A stretch of DNA of 64,000 bases from Diphasiastrum complanatum (lineage: Eukaryota; Streptophyta; Lycopodiopsida; Lycopodiales; Lycopodiaceae): assembly GCA_029204225.1 (NCBI GenBank), contig CM055108.1:48496996-48560995 (forward strand), written 5' to 3'. The translations under genes were made by a program, and so were the position numbers. The notes under the pieces were generated by a model. The model ran no database searches and had not been told where the DNA came from. It saw nothing but the letters and a program-made list of their open reading frames with translations. Below are positions 10,629-20,779 of the stretch, piece by piece (the stretch's first letter is position 1; each line of letters opens with the position of its first letter).

Positions 10629-11050
10629 AGAGGCTGTCTAGCGCCCTACTAACCAACCCATCACTTTTGTCGATTTTTTCATCAGATTTCCATTGTTTTT
10701 CCGGATTTGGTAGAGGCTGGCTAGCGCCCTACTACCTGTCACTTTCGGCGATTTTCTCCACCGATTTGCTTTCGTGGATTGATTGGAGGCTGTCCAGCAC
10801 CCTACTTCATCACCATTTTCAGCGGTTTTCTCCATTTTTTTTTAGATTATGTGCGGATTTTGCTAGCTGCTGCCCAGCGCCCTACTACCTTGCCATCTTC
10901 GACGGGTTTCTCCATTGATTTGCTGTCCACTTTGCTGATTGTTTGGAGGTTGTCTAGCGCCCTACTTCATCACCATTTTCAGCGGTTTCCCCCATTTTTT
11001 TTTTGCAGGACATTTGTGGATCTTACTAGCTGCTGCCTAGCACCTGTTTT
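10629..11050 (+). repeat. Leader tandem repeats, A/J Gypsy family
   Basis: Six units keyed by AGCGCCCTAC or AGCACC occur at about 10641, 10724, 10798, 10877, 10957 and 11041, spaced 74-84 bp. Units alternate between GGAGGCTGTC...TTCATCACC and GCTGCCCAGCGCCCTACTACC types. The same units, inverted, lie at the primer-site side of elements A and J. Confidence 0.85.
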
Positions 11051-11051
11051 C

Positions 11052-11053
<2 letters not shown>

Positions 11054-11104
<51 letters not shown>
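11054..11104 (+). repeat. (CT)n microsatellite at a LINE 5' boundary
   Basis: A perfect CT run of about 51 bp. Left of it is Gypsy leader, right of it a LINE 5' region, so it marks the junction of two elements. Confidence 0.95.
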
Positions 11105-11106
<2 letters not shown>

Positions 11107-12592
11107 CGTCTGATCCACTCCTGGCCCTGCAATGGTGGTGATGGCACCTGATCTGTACCTGGCCTGCTCCTGACACGCTCCTGATCCGCTCTTGGCCTTG
11201 CATTGCCTGATCAGCTCCTGGCCCAGCAATAGTGGTGATGGCACCTGATCCGTACCTCCTGGCCCGCCCTGCATTGATTCGCACCTGATCCGCCCTGTCT
11301 GTCCGCCCTGCAAGTCCACCCTGTCCACCCTGTCCGCCCTACCTTGCCTTATGGCTCCTCGTGGGTCTGTCCCCCCTCGTGCCACAGCCCCTCTTCCTCC
11401 ATGCTGGACCATCCGCTCCCCACTCACCTCATCCCCCCCCCGTTGATGGCTCACCCCCTCACTGCTCATTGGAACTAACCCCCTCGCTGCTGTCTACAGA
11501 ACTGCCTGTAGACCTACCCCCCCCTTGCTGCCTACAGATCTACCCTCCCCCTCGTTGCCTATTGACCTGTCTTCCCCCTCGCTGGAACACCCTTTTTCTT
11601 CCCCACTCCCATTCTCTTCCTCCTCTTCTTCTCTCTCTTATGCTGCTCCTTATCTTTCGCCTTCTTCTTCCTCTGCTTCTGCCTCTTCCTCGTCTTCACC
11701 TTCTTCTTCCTCTGCTTCTGCCTCTTCCTCTGCCTCTACCTCTGCTTCCTCGTCTTCACCTTCTTCTTCCTCTGCTTCTGCCTCTTCCTCGTCTTCATCG
11801 ATCTCCAATCCTATCGATCTGGCCATCCCTACCGGCCTCCTTCCTACCCCTATTTCCCAAGAACCCACAGCCCCCCCCATCTACAGCACCCATCCCATAC
11901 ACTCCCTCCAAATCAGCCGAACTATTTTCCTCCTGGGAAGCTGACCAAATGAAAGCCGATTTCCAGCTTTTGAAACATGAACTTACACAACGGAAAGGAA
12001 TAGTGGTCTCCTTACTCAAGGAAAAGACTGTGTTGCAATCCAAAGTCGCTTCATTGGAGCAGGTGATCAACACTAAGTAGGTTGCAGCCTTGGAATCGAC
12101 CACCACCATGATACGAGAGCTTGAGAATAAAATTGAGCAGCATAACGATTCATGGGCAACGGTCTTGAAGAAAGGCACCAATCTTAGTGCCCCCATTTCC
12201 TCAGTTATCTCAGCCACTATTTCAGAAGAGCGGTCAAGGGAGCAAAAGGCCCATAACATTAGGGTTTGTGGGATACCAGATACACGAGATGCCATTGTCG
12301 AGGCTTCGAGATTTCTCGAGGCCACTCTAGGACATGTGACAGATGGAGGACCGCCAGAGATGCAGCTACACTGGTCATTCGCTTCACATCCTTAGGCAGC
12401 CGCAGAGAGGCTTTATGCTGCAGAGCCCAGCTACGTGGCACTACCATATATATGGATGATGATCTTACCTACATCCAGGTTGAGGAGAGGCGCAAAGCCT
12501 TCCAGGTGGCTCGAGAGACTGGTAGACAGGTCATATATCGAGATGGTCATATACGGTTTGTTGCTGGCACCCCTAGCAGTTCCCAAAGCTAG
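11105..12592 (+). pseudogene. LINE ORF1 with 5' untranslated region
   Basis: A short G/C-rich leader with repeated CCTGATCCGC pieces precedes an ATG at 11351 (MAPRGSVPPRA). The product would be proline- and serine-rich (a long Ser/Ala run near 11620-11800), then a coiled coil (LLKHELTQRK, KVASLEQVINTK; about 11945-12080) and an RRM-like strand IRVCGIPDTRD (about 12260). A C-terminal segment LRGTTIYMDDDLTYI ends at the stop at 12592. Homopolymer frameshifts break the frame in at least three places. ORF1 proteins of this layout are LINE RNA chaperones. Confidence 0.7.
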
Positions 12593-12629
12593 GAATTCGG
12601 GGCCCCCGGAATTGGGAGCATCCATACCA

Positions 12630-12832
12630 TCTTCAGATTGGGGTATGGAACTGTGATGGCATCCACTCATCTTCTACAGCAGGCGATCTAATTGACTTTA
12701 TCACTGGTCGAGACCTACTGTTTTTCATGGAGACTCACGAGAGCCAGGTGCGCGGTTTACCCACCTTCCCGGGATACAGATGGGATTCAGTATACAGATC
12801 TGATTGTGACATTAAGTACCCCAACTTGACAA
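12630..12832 (+). pseudogene. LINE ORF2 endonuclease, N-terminal fragment
   Basis: One frame reads GVWNCDGIHSSSTAGDL, then LLFFMETHESQVRGLP and FPGYRWDSVYRSDCD. This is the start of an apurinic-type endonuclease, with the catalytic glutamate in METHE. It is cut off at about 12832, so RT is absent from this copy. It follows ORF1 by about 40 bp. Confidence 0.75.
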
Positions 12833-14035
12833 ATTGGAGGTACCTTATTCTTTCTATGTAACTTATAGAAAGTTGGATAGTCAAGTAGTTGGATAGCCAA
12901 TAGTCATGAAGTTAGATAGTCATCTTGGACTATGTATATGTGTGCATTCCCATTTGTATGAGACACTTTTGTAAGCAATATTGACTATTCTCCTTGGCTG
13001 TCCACGAGTTTCTACAAGAAATTGTGAATCAATGAAACATCCTCTTGAAGATTCCAACCTCGACAAAACCTTGTCCAATCTTAGAACTTCTGAAGTTGAC
13101 CTTCCTTCAGTATGCTTGTTGGTAGACGCTTTTTGCAGCTTCAGCGACACCATGATCGTTGATTGTCTTCCCCTACCATCTCCCTCGCCGTCTTCTTGTT
13201 TCATGTAGTTTTGCTTTTCCTGTGAGTTGACCCTTCCACTTTGCCTTGCAGTTGCATGAACCAACTTGCATGTAGCTTCAATGATCTGTCAATGTTCTCC
13301 TGCAAATCTATCTCCTTGACTTTCAGCGATCTAGCACAATACTAATCAGCGATCAATTCTGCCCTGTAGATTCAGTGAATAACCTGCAATGTTCCACCTG
13401 TAAAACAATCTTTCTCACGTAGATTCTATAGCGATCTGCAACAAGTATACTCCGATACATTTTTTGTAACTATTTCCAACCACCCTGCATGCAGCGATCT
13501 GTAATAGAAGAGAATCTGAACTATTCTTCCAAACTTGCATGCCAAACCCCCAGAACTTTCTAGTTGGACTTACAACAGACAGATCAGCAGAAGACCTTCA
13601 GACTCCCCTTGCTATTTCCAGCAACAATCTTGGTTCCTACAATGATTGTACTTGCAGAAACTATCCCTGCAGCGATACCTCAGCAATTTAGAATGAATGG
13701 CAATAGACCTGCAGTGATACTTGCAATCTTCCTGCATGGACAATCAACGCATAATTCCAGAAATGACCTGCAGATTGTAACAATTCCAAACCAGTAATTC
13801 TCTGAAACATTGAAGCAGACTTCTTGATCTCCTTCTCATGCAGCACAGCCCTTCTCATTGTACGCCGGATCTTCTCATAAAGCTGCCACAGTTGTGAGTG
13901 AAGATCGAAATTGAGAGCTGGCTAGGGACACCACCTGCACCTGCTGTTTTCCTTTGAAGATGATGTCCAAATCAATTCCTTGTGAATTGATTCCGTTCGT
14001 TGGAGTTCCTCCTTTTCTCTCGAATCTTGAACCAT
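12833..14035. other. Unassigned interior, probably of the minus-strand Copia at 14048
   Basis: AT-rich sequence with several loosely repeated GCAGCGATCTGCAA pieces between 13260 and 13700 and no coding motif on either strand. It lies just inside the primer site at 14036-14047, so it is probably the non-coding leader or interior of a non-autonomous element. The left boundary is unknown. Confidence 0.35.
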
Positions 14036-14047
14036 GCTCTGATACCA
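14036..14047 (-). other. Primer-binding site, initiator tRNA-Met type
   Basis: GCTCTGATACCA, read on the minus strand as TGGTATCAGAGC, abuts the LTR on its right. It defines a minus-strand element. Confidence 0.85.
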
Positions 14048-14476
14048 TGTTAGAAAACCGACTTGCTCATACAAGTAACTTAACACAAGATTCCTATTGT
14101 GATGAAACAATAGCCAAACACATGAGAGAGAACACAAGTGATGAGAAACTCCAACTACGTCCCATTGCATATGTGGCAGGGCGCACTACAAACTTATAGG
14201 CTTTGGTCTATGCCAAAAGGAAAAGCAAAAGCAATCTAAAAGTAATTGCCTAATTAATGACTCTACATATGGTAAAAGCAGTAAGACCTATCTATAGCAA
14301 TAACTTGTGCTTCAAATCAAGCACTAGAATCTCGAACTTTTCTAACTATAGTCTAACTAGACTTTTACTAAATATAGGTAAGGACCCCTAGAATTAGCAC
14401 GCAGGCCTGGCCCAATAATTCTAATTAATCTTAAATGACAACATTAGGGGTACTAATGTGAACATTAACTCTAACA
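14048..14476 (-). repeat. Copia-type 5' LTR, minus orientation (TGTTAG family)
   Basis: 429 bp with mirrored ends TGTTAGA and TCTAACA. It matches 7032-7458 in inverted orientation and the solo LTR at 44625-45102 in the same orientation. The primer site follows directly on the internal side. The matching 3' LTR was not found within 12833-14035. Confidence 0.85.
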
Positions 14477-15953
14477 GAGCTTGCAAGCCTAGCCTTCCTT
14501 GCATGAAAGTTGTCCTATCCCTACAACATCTCAAGCTACAATTCTAGAGGTAAGTTTATGAAACTCAATGTCTCTGAGTCTCTAAGTGATATCATGTTTT
14601 GATACCAAATGTAGCAATCAGGAACACAAGTTGCTAGCAGAAATTTTGAAGCTTTTGATTAAGTGATGAGCACGAAAGGTAATAATTACAAAAGAGTGTT
14701 TGTTGGTAGTCTTCGTCCAACGTATGTATCAGAATGATGAGGCATCCCTCTTGAGTGACACAAATTCCTCAACACTCTTAGCTTTGACCCTCCTAATGCC
14801 GACATGTGGTGCTTGCAACTAGCTACCAACTCATGCCACTTGGTAGTACCTTGACACATGGGTGTGACATGCAAGAGTTTCTGAAACAATCCTACCGATG
14901 TCCCCCTCATGTGGTTTGTCTAATGACAAACAAATAATAGATATGTGGCCCTTTGAGAAGATGAGTTTTTCTGAGGACAATCGAATAGACTTGTTTCAAG
15001 ACCTAGTATGTGTTTTAATGGTTATGTGTTTTAATGGTAAGCACAATATTACAAAATAGTGATAGTTGTTTACTAATAAAGTCCTACTTAGTTGTTCAAG
15101 GATGTGAGTGATTGAGAAACATTTATGACATTACTCCCCTAATTTTGAAGTGGGCTCCTAATTGATGGAGATTTAGAAGGAGACTTGCGACCCAAATATG
15201 ATATTTCTTCCAAAGGAAGGTGGTCTGTAATATACAATCATAGCAAGAGTGTGCCTCCATTCTAATCAATTGAGTTTTATCAAGCAATATCTCTAACCAA
15301 AGAGAGATAAGCTTGCCAAGTTGAGGGTTCTTCCTTGAGGAAAAGGATCAATATTGTCATTATATAAGAATTTTGTGCTCATTAGATAACAGAGTGCTCT
15401 TTTTCTCTCTCTAATTACCATTCTATGCTTTTGCTCCGAAAATCCTTTTGAACAGAAATTGTAGCATGATGGATGGTGCTAACTTCAAACCTCATGGGAC
15501 TATTGAGGAGAAGAAAGCAAAAGCATTTGATGAAATTGTTATTGGCACCTCTTTATTCTATTGTATTTCAGTTTGTTTTATGTTCTAGACCAAAAATGTT
15601 AAGTAATCCACTTCAATGTGTGATACTCTATTTAACTTTCAAAATGGAGAGTAAAAAATAGCTCTCTTTTATCACATGACATCTGACCTCAAGGCTTCTT
15701 GTAGGGCTTCAAGTTGTTGTTTTCCTTATTTTTGGGTGCATTTTTGATAGCGCCCGAAAATTATGCCTGCTTGTTGAGGTTCTATTTATTAATTTTCATA
15801 GATCTTGTTCTTCATTTCAATCGTGACAAATTATTTTTTTATTCTTCGTAGCATATGTTTTCCTGGTGTCCATAGTAACTGGATGTGTGCTTTTTTAAAT
15901 GTTAATAGTAGGAGATACTTATATTGTGCTGTTTTGGTTTGCTTATTGACTAG
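14477..15953. other. Remainder of VPS24 intron 1, unassigned
   Basis: AT-rich with short frames only. A degraded TTTTGATACCA near 14597 could be another old minus-strand primer site, but no LTR could be bounded. The last 200 bases are T-rich and lead to the exon 2 acceptor. Confidence 0.5.
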
Positions 15954-16030
15954 ACATACAACGTGAAGAAAAAAATGTACAAAAGTCCATCAAGGAAGCC
16001 GTGAAGCGAAATGATACTGTTTCTGCCAAA
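15954..16030 (+). CDS. VPS24: VPS24 exon 2
   Basis: After the AG at 15952-15953 the frame continues D-IQREEKNVQKSIKEAVKR and NDTVSAK, the second half of the first ESCRT-III helical hairpin and a hallmark of VPS24/CHMP3. The aspartate codon is split between the two exons. The exon ends at a GTAAGCC donor at 16031. With exon 1 it gives 63 residues of a protein usually about 220 residues long. Later exons (ALAKE onward in this family) were not found by eye anywhere on the + strand. They may lie beyond the window or be lost. Confidence 0.92.
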
Positions 16031-17156
16031 GTAAGCCTTACTTTTGACATATTGATTGTGGTTAATCTTGAAGTTGGTGTGTATAGTTTCAATGCTTAGT
16101 TTGTGATTTTTGAAAAGACCTAATACTTGCATGAGAACCAAGTGAGGTGATTGTATGCGAAGGAGAGTTTTCAAAAGGGTTTTTTTGAGTTTGTAGCTGG
16201 TTGTATTGAATTGTTGGCGTGAGTTATCTGTGCTACCATACACATTTTGCAAAGTTTTTCTCATTCACAAGAAAATTTACATTTTGACTTGTGCATTAAT
16301 GCTTATAAATACCAATGGTTTATAGGACCAATTACCAAGTAATAACGATCTTCAGTGTTGATGTATCAGCTTACACTATGTTAAAACTGCGAGACAATTT
16401 ATTGTTAATGCCCATGTTTATCAAGTTGGGGGCCCTTTCTGACCAGGGCCAAGCTGAAGATGTGACTCTTGGCCCTTGGCTTTTGGCTTTCTGGTTATCA
16501 CACTTTAGTTCCAAGACTCTTGGTAATTGGCGTTTCATCATTAAAGAACTGAAGCAATCCATGTATGTATATATTAGAGCGTCCCCTTGAGGGAGATAAC
16601 ATGTCAGGACGTGGTATTCTCACTCTTTTGTGATTTTTATTGGTTCAGCATTGGAACCACCATGTTGTGTCTTCTCTCTTTATTCTCGCCTCCCTAAGAT
16701 AGCTGGCATATAGTTAATCTAGGATCAGATTTCCTACATGTGGTAACAAAGCAATAGAATTTCCATCCCCTCCTCAAAGTAGGCTAGGGTGTTGTCAAAA
16801 TCTGATTTTGTCATCATAAGGAGAGACTAAGTTTTTCAGCTCTAGAGAGAGAAATCACGTTCTATTTATAGGAGGCTTTTCTCCCTCCATACTTGTCTAG
16901 GTCCATTGGGATTTGGATCATTGAGGAGCATCATGCTTTAGATTCTTTAGAGGGTGAAAGAGGAGATATTATTGCTATTTTGCTGATGTTTTTTTAGGTT
17001 TCAGGCAGTAGTAAGGTAATTTGGCAGACAAAGGAGTTTTTCGGCCCTTCAATTTTTTGCTAACCCAAGGGGCGGCAACCTACTTGCTATTTTTGGAGTT
17101 AGGAAGAGTTAGAAACTTTCCTATTCTTGTTGGAACAACATTCTATTAATTTTTTT
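16031..17156 (+). other. Start of VPS24 intron 2, with a possible Copia LTR edge
   Basis: No exon recognised. TGGTAACAAAGC at 16741-16752 resembles a mutated initiator tRNA-Met primer site. A Copia gag begins 400 bp downstream, so the DNA before 16740 may be its LTR. The LTR start cannot be fixed. Confidence 0.4.
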
Positions 17157-17159
17157 GCT

Positions 17160-17405
17160 CTATTATGGGTGATAGAGTGGATAGCATTCGAGCTATGATG
17201 GATCTAATTATCAAGCTTGGAGGTTGAAGATGAGGAATGCTTTAGTAATGTGTGGGATATTGTGATAGGTGAGGAGGAAAGACTCACCAATAACTATGGA
17301 GGATCATCTACTAAAGACATGATCTCTTATGCTAAAAGAAATAGAAGGCTTTATGCATGATAAATATGTCTATTAGTGAAAAGTTGATCACACATATTCA
17401 TAGAT
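17160..17405 (+). pseudogene. Copia gag N-terminal fragment
   Basis: Split frames read YQAWK-like LEG and MRNALVMCG, then WDIVIGEEERLTNN, SSTKDMISYAKRNRRLYA and ISEKLITHI, the Gag core of Copia elements. It has stops and a frameshift and ends where LINE sequence begins near 17430. Confidence 0.65.
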
Positions 17406-17429
17406 AACCACTCTTTAACATGAGCGTTC

Positions 17430-17697
17430 ATAGTATCATGGCTTGCCGTCAATAAACACCACCCGTTGCCCTTTTCCTTTAGCTTCTTGTATGATTTTTT
17501 TCCTTGCTAGCCATTGGGTATGAGTTAAATCATCAGCCATGAAAATGAAGGTCCCTTTCAGCTTGGCTCGAAGTTTCAAGGCGACATTACGATGTGCAAG
17601 AGACCAGAATATAATCAATAAAACATTATCATATTTGCCTCTCCAAGCAGTTTCAAAACCCTCAATTGAGTGTGAGAGTTTATTGACAAGTAAATCG
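17430..17697 (-). pseudogene. LINE ORF1 C-terminal fragment
   Basis: The minus strand encodes ALKLRAKLKGTFIFMADDLT, then HTQWLARKKIIQEAKGKGQR and VVFIDGKP. This parallels the C-terminal domain of ORF1 in the LINE at 11105-12592 (LRGTTIYMDDDLT, then GRQVIYRDG). It begins right at a CT tract that is the 3' tail of the next LINE. No ORF2 part remains. Confidence 0.75.
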
Positions 17698-17765
17698 TTA
17701 GAGAGAGAGAGAGAATAGAATATATTAATGTCTATAGAGTGCCCTTGGGCACATAAGTCAAAGAA
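17698..17765 (-). other. LINE 3' UTR: hairpin, ATTAATA and (CT)n tail
   Basis: On the minus strand a hairpin GTGCC-CAAG-GGCAC is followed by AGACATTAATATATTC and about 17 bp of TC repeats (17698-17714). This is the 3' terminus of the LINE that reads leftward from 18880. Confidence 0.75.
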
Positions 17766-18877
17766 AAAGTACATCAGAAAGGAGCAGTGTCCGGAATCGG
17801 GCCACAACTCTCTCGTATAATGTGATGATAGCAGCAATGACTTCTTGTGAGAAACCAAGGGATGCCGAACGCTGGAGCAACAAGTGTCTCGGAACCGAAT
17901 CAAATGCTTTGCGGAAGTCTACAAAGCAGCAATAGACTCTCTGTTTCCTGAACTTCGCCGCCTCAATGATACACCTCAGTATGAATATCTGGTCCGCTGT
18001 GGAATAGCCTGCTCTAAAACCTGCCTGTCCCATAGCATATAACTCCTCTGTCTCCGCATAAGAGCTGATGATAGACTGCATAACTGAACCATAGAGCTTA
18101 GCCATAGTGTGACTGATCATAATAGTACGATAGTTGTCTACAATTAGAGGATCACCAACCTTAAGTATAGGGTGCAGCAGGTTAGTACACCAGGGTGTGG
18201 GAAGGCCAAAAATAACAGATTGGTTAAAAACGTGGGAGATGTATGGAGCAACAATATGGGCGATAAGTTTTAGAAAGTCCATACTTAGAGAGTCAACATC
18301 AATGGCTTTATGGTTTTGACCATTTTTTATGGCCTTTTCAATCATGGATGGAGTGAAAAGGGTGAATTTTGAAGGTCGCGATGAGAGAGAGATGGAAGGA
18401 GAGTCAATTGTATAAATTTTTGCAGCATAGTCAATCCAAGATTCAATGGCAATAGGAGTTGGCACACATGAGTTCTTAGAAAACATTTTCCAAAAGAAGG
18501 TAGAAGGAGAGGAGTCCAAGGAATCGATGAGTTTCTGTGCCAGAGGCTGAAAGTACGTAGTCTTTTTCCGCAAATTCAGTCTATGTTATTCTTTTTGTTT
18601 AGATGCTAAGGTGTCGGGAGAATGATATTGAGCGTGAACAACCTGCTTGTGTAGAGAGAGGCACTCATCACCATACCATCTATTGTAAGTGCGTTTTGTG
18701 ACAAGAGAGGAAGTGTACGTAGGAAGACCAAGTGGAGAGAAGGATGGACGATGGCGACGTGTGGAATGAGGTGTCGTAACAGTACCACGAGTAGCACGGC
18801 TTAGAGACAGGAGCAATAGAGAGTGATCAGAAATGGTAGGGTGCATAATATGAAAAGTATGAAGAAATGGAATCAAG

Positions 18878-18879
<2 letters not shown>
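17766..18879 (-). pseudogene. LINE ORF2, 5'-truncated with partial RT
   Basis: The minus strand starts inside the end of the endonuclease (SDHSLLLLSL, about 18820). It then passes through a linker (YNRWYGDECLSLHKQVVHAQ) into RT: NYRTIMISHTMAKLYGS, AMGQAGFRAGYSTADQIF, CCFVDFRKAFDSVPR and IIALYER-like helix. It breaks off before the YIDD box and runs straight into the 3' UTR, so the catalytic aspartates are lost. One frameshift lies near 18575-18590. It is a non-LTR RT; I cannot assign the clade. Confidence 0.85.

Positions 18880-18954
<75 letters not shown>
18880..18954 (-). repeat. (GA)n microsatellite joining two LINEs
   Basis: A perfect 75-bp run. On the minus strand it is the CT tail after AATAAAGC of the LINE to the right, and it meets the 5'-truncated LINE to the left. 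Confidence 0.95.
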
Positions 18955-18957
<3 letters not shown>

Positions 18958-19345
18958 TATTAACGTCTTTTCCATGCCAAAAGGCGTATAAGACGAACAA
19001 GTACATCAACTAAGTTGGACACAAGACGGATCAGTGCCGTCAAAGCAGAAAAAACAAGACATCTCTTCATTTCTCTATCTCAGATTCTATCTCAGAATTA
19101 TCATTAACTATAGGCTTTCGATCTACCAGTCTGATAATACCATCACGATAGATAAGCCGTTATTATTAACGTCTTTTGGTACCCAAAGGTACATAAGACA
19201 AAAGAGAGTACAAAAAGTGAGGAGCAGTGTCCGCATACGGACTTATTTACTAGTAAAAAGAAAAGAACTAGCATATCTATCTCTCTATCTCTAAAAATAA
19301 GTATCAAAGCTTGACCACTAGCTTGTGAGGGTACAATGCAAGAGC
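18955..19345 (-). other. LINE 3' UTR with two hairpin modules
   Basis: Two copies of one 3'-terminal module lie here: 18955-18995 (stem GCC-TTTT-GGC, outer stem GTCTT/AAGAC, then GTTAATAAAGC and the CT tail) and 19160-19199 (stem GTACC-TTTG-GGTAC, same outer stem, then GTTAATAATAAC). The inner copy lacks a CT tail, so one LINE end may have inserted beside another. Confidence 0.7.
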
Positions 19346-19839
19346 TTAACCACTTGCTCTGCGGAGGAGACTAGCTACGAGCAAGCTGGAAATAGTGAGT
19401 GATGGTAGTAGTGGAGCATGCTGTAGACTGGCGGGAATCCCGTGAAGTCTGGTGATCCTGGATCTAGCAGAAGTATATGAGACTCTTTGTGTCTTCGATC
19501 TCAATCCGCTCGAGGTCATCAATATACAGTGCAAAGAGGGTAGGTGATAAGGGGCAGCCCTGCTTCACTCCGATGGTAGAATGTATCAGCGGGGACCAAC
19601 TACTACCATCCCTGAAACGCGCCCAAACTCGCTCATATAAAGTAATGATCGCGACAATAGTCTCGTCTGTGAAGCCAAGTGAAGATAATCTTTGGAAAAG
19701 GAGATGTCTCGAAACTGAGTCAAAAGCTTTGCGGAACAAAGTAGCAATAAACTCTCTGTCTCTGATGTCGTGCCTCCTCAATGATGCATCTCAAAATGAA
19801 AATCTGATCTGAGGTAGAGTATCCTGGTCTGAACCCAGC
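19346..19839 (-). pseudogene. LINE RT, 3' half (interrupted by element A)
   Basis: The minus strand carries YSTSDQIF-type sequence near 19800-19830, then RKAFDSVSRHLLFQRLSSLG, ITLYERVWARFRD, GVKQGCPLSPTLFALYIDDL with the catalytic IDD. The frame stops at 19464. The upstream half of the same RT is at 30296-30684, and the five bases CTGAC are repeated at both edges. A frameshift near 19745-19780 separates the QRQRVYCCF region. The polypeptide is broken and not functional. Confidence 0.85.
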
Positions 19840-19844
19840 CTGAC

Positions 19845-20192
19845 AGTTATGATCAAAATCTCAGGTGTTGAATCGATGAAGCATAAAAGACAGCAATAGA
19901 CTAAAGCCCTACAAGCAATAGACAAGACAATAGGTTCTCCCACGAAGAGCCCAAGCAATACCAATCAATAATCTGAAAAATGAGTGTACAAATGCCCCTA
20001 TAAATACCCTACCAATGAACCCTAAAATAGGAATTCAAAAGTAAAGGGAGGCAAAATGTGGAGGGAAAATAGTGCGCCCTCCTACGGGCCCCCACTCCAC
20101 ATATAACCATATAATAAGGGCCCAAGGCCAGTCAATGTCATAAAAAAGGATCCAGTGCGGGTCATAAGCATAGTATCCTGTAGTCCGTAACT
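19845..20192 (-). repeat. 3' LTR of element A
   Basis: Ends AGTTATGA (left) and CCGTAACT (right), so 5'-AGTTACGG...TCATAACT-3' on the element strand. It is 348 bp against 466 bp for the 5' LTR; a 118-bp stretch following CATAAGCATA is missing here. Confidence 0.9.
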
Positions 20193-20367
20193 CTCCCTAG
20201 CTATAAAGAACATTGCCCCCAATGTAGTCAAAATAAGATAAGAACCAGTGCCAGAGAAAAATACTGCATCAAGATATCCCATATGAGAAAGGAACATCAA
20301 GAGAAGCCGGAGCATCCCGAGAAGCAATGGTAGCTGCAAGTGATCGAGCGTGATTAGCCAGGATAGG

Positions 20368-20701
20368 TGTTACGAGCTCGTAACCAGTGCCGAACCCTAG
20401 GGAACACAGATAGGTCAGATACCACAGTCAGGGTCGTGTCCATCGTACATGACCAACAGGGCAAGATAGTGTGAGTAGTGTGCCCTAGCACGGTCCATAG
20501 CCATGGCGGGCCTAACACAGCCTAGGGACCCTGTCAGCAGGATAGGGCCCCCAGTTGGGTCCCGACGTGCAGTCGGCCACGTCAGTGCCACGTTACCAGT
20601 CCTCACACTGGGCTAGGAGGGGCTTACTCTATATCAGGGAGTAGGCAAGGTTGGGTGGATCAGTTAGTGTTTGCCCTACTGTGGTGTTAGGATCTATTAC
20701 A
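20368..20701 (+). repeat. 5' LTR of element B
   Basis: 334 bp, TGTTAC...ATTACA. It starts with the palindrome GTTACGAGCTCGTAAC. It lacks 22 bp present in the 3' LTR (one arm of the G-box inverted repeat), so the two LTRs differ by an indel and several substitutions. Confidence 0.93.
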
Positions 20702-20702
20702 C

Positions 20703-20715
20703 TGGTATCAGAGCC
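20703..20715 (+). other. Primer-binding site of B
   Basis: TGGTATCAGAGCC, one base after the LTR, matches initiator tRNA-Met. Confidence 0.9.
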
Positions 20716-20779
20716 ATCTCCATCCTAGGGAAGTTAGTTTTCAGCAGTGGAGAAAGTAGCTAGATTGCTCAGAACTTCT

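Larger units (their letters stand above)
5639..15953 (+). other. VPS24: VPS24 intron 1 (10,315 bp)
   Basis: Bounded by GT at 5639-5640 and AG at 15952-15953, with a pyrimidine-rich stretch before the acceptor. It holds a SINE, two Copia LTRs of one family, Copia and Gypsy fragments on both strands, a Gypsy 5' LTR with leader, and a LINE 5' end. Plant introns are usually a few hundred bases, so its size is due to transposon insertion. Confidence 0.88.

Noticed and set aside
10779-11141. Frames in the leader repeat array as a repeat protein
   Set aside because: Spacing varies (74-84 bp) and frames break; the same DNA is antisense in A and J.
11650-11880. Minus-strand acidic Glu/Ala-rich frame
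   Set aside because: Antisense shadow of a TCTTCC-rich serine tract in LINE ORF1.
7032-14476. One large Copia element bounded by the LTRs at 7032 and 14048
   Set aside because: The two LTRs are inverted relative to each other, and the interior is a mosaic of unrelated fragments.
16031-17156. Search for VPS24 exon 3
   Set aside because: No frame matched the expected helix region; left as not found rather than guessed.
19250-19310. Short CTATCT-rich tract as another LINE tail
   Set aside because: Interrupted and not positioned after a hairpin and ATTAATA module.
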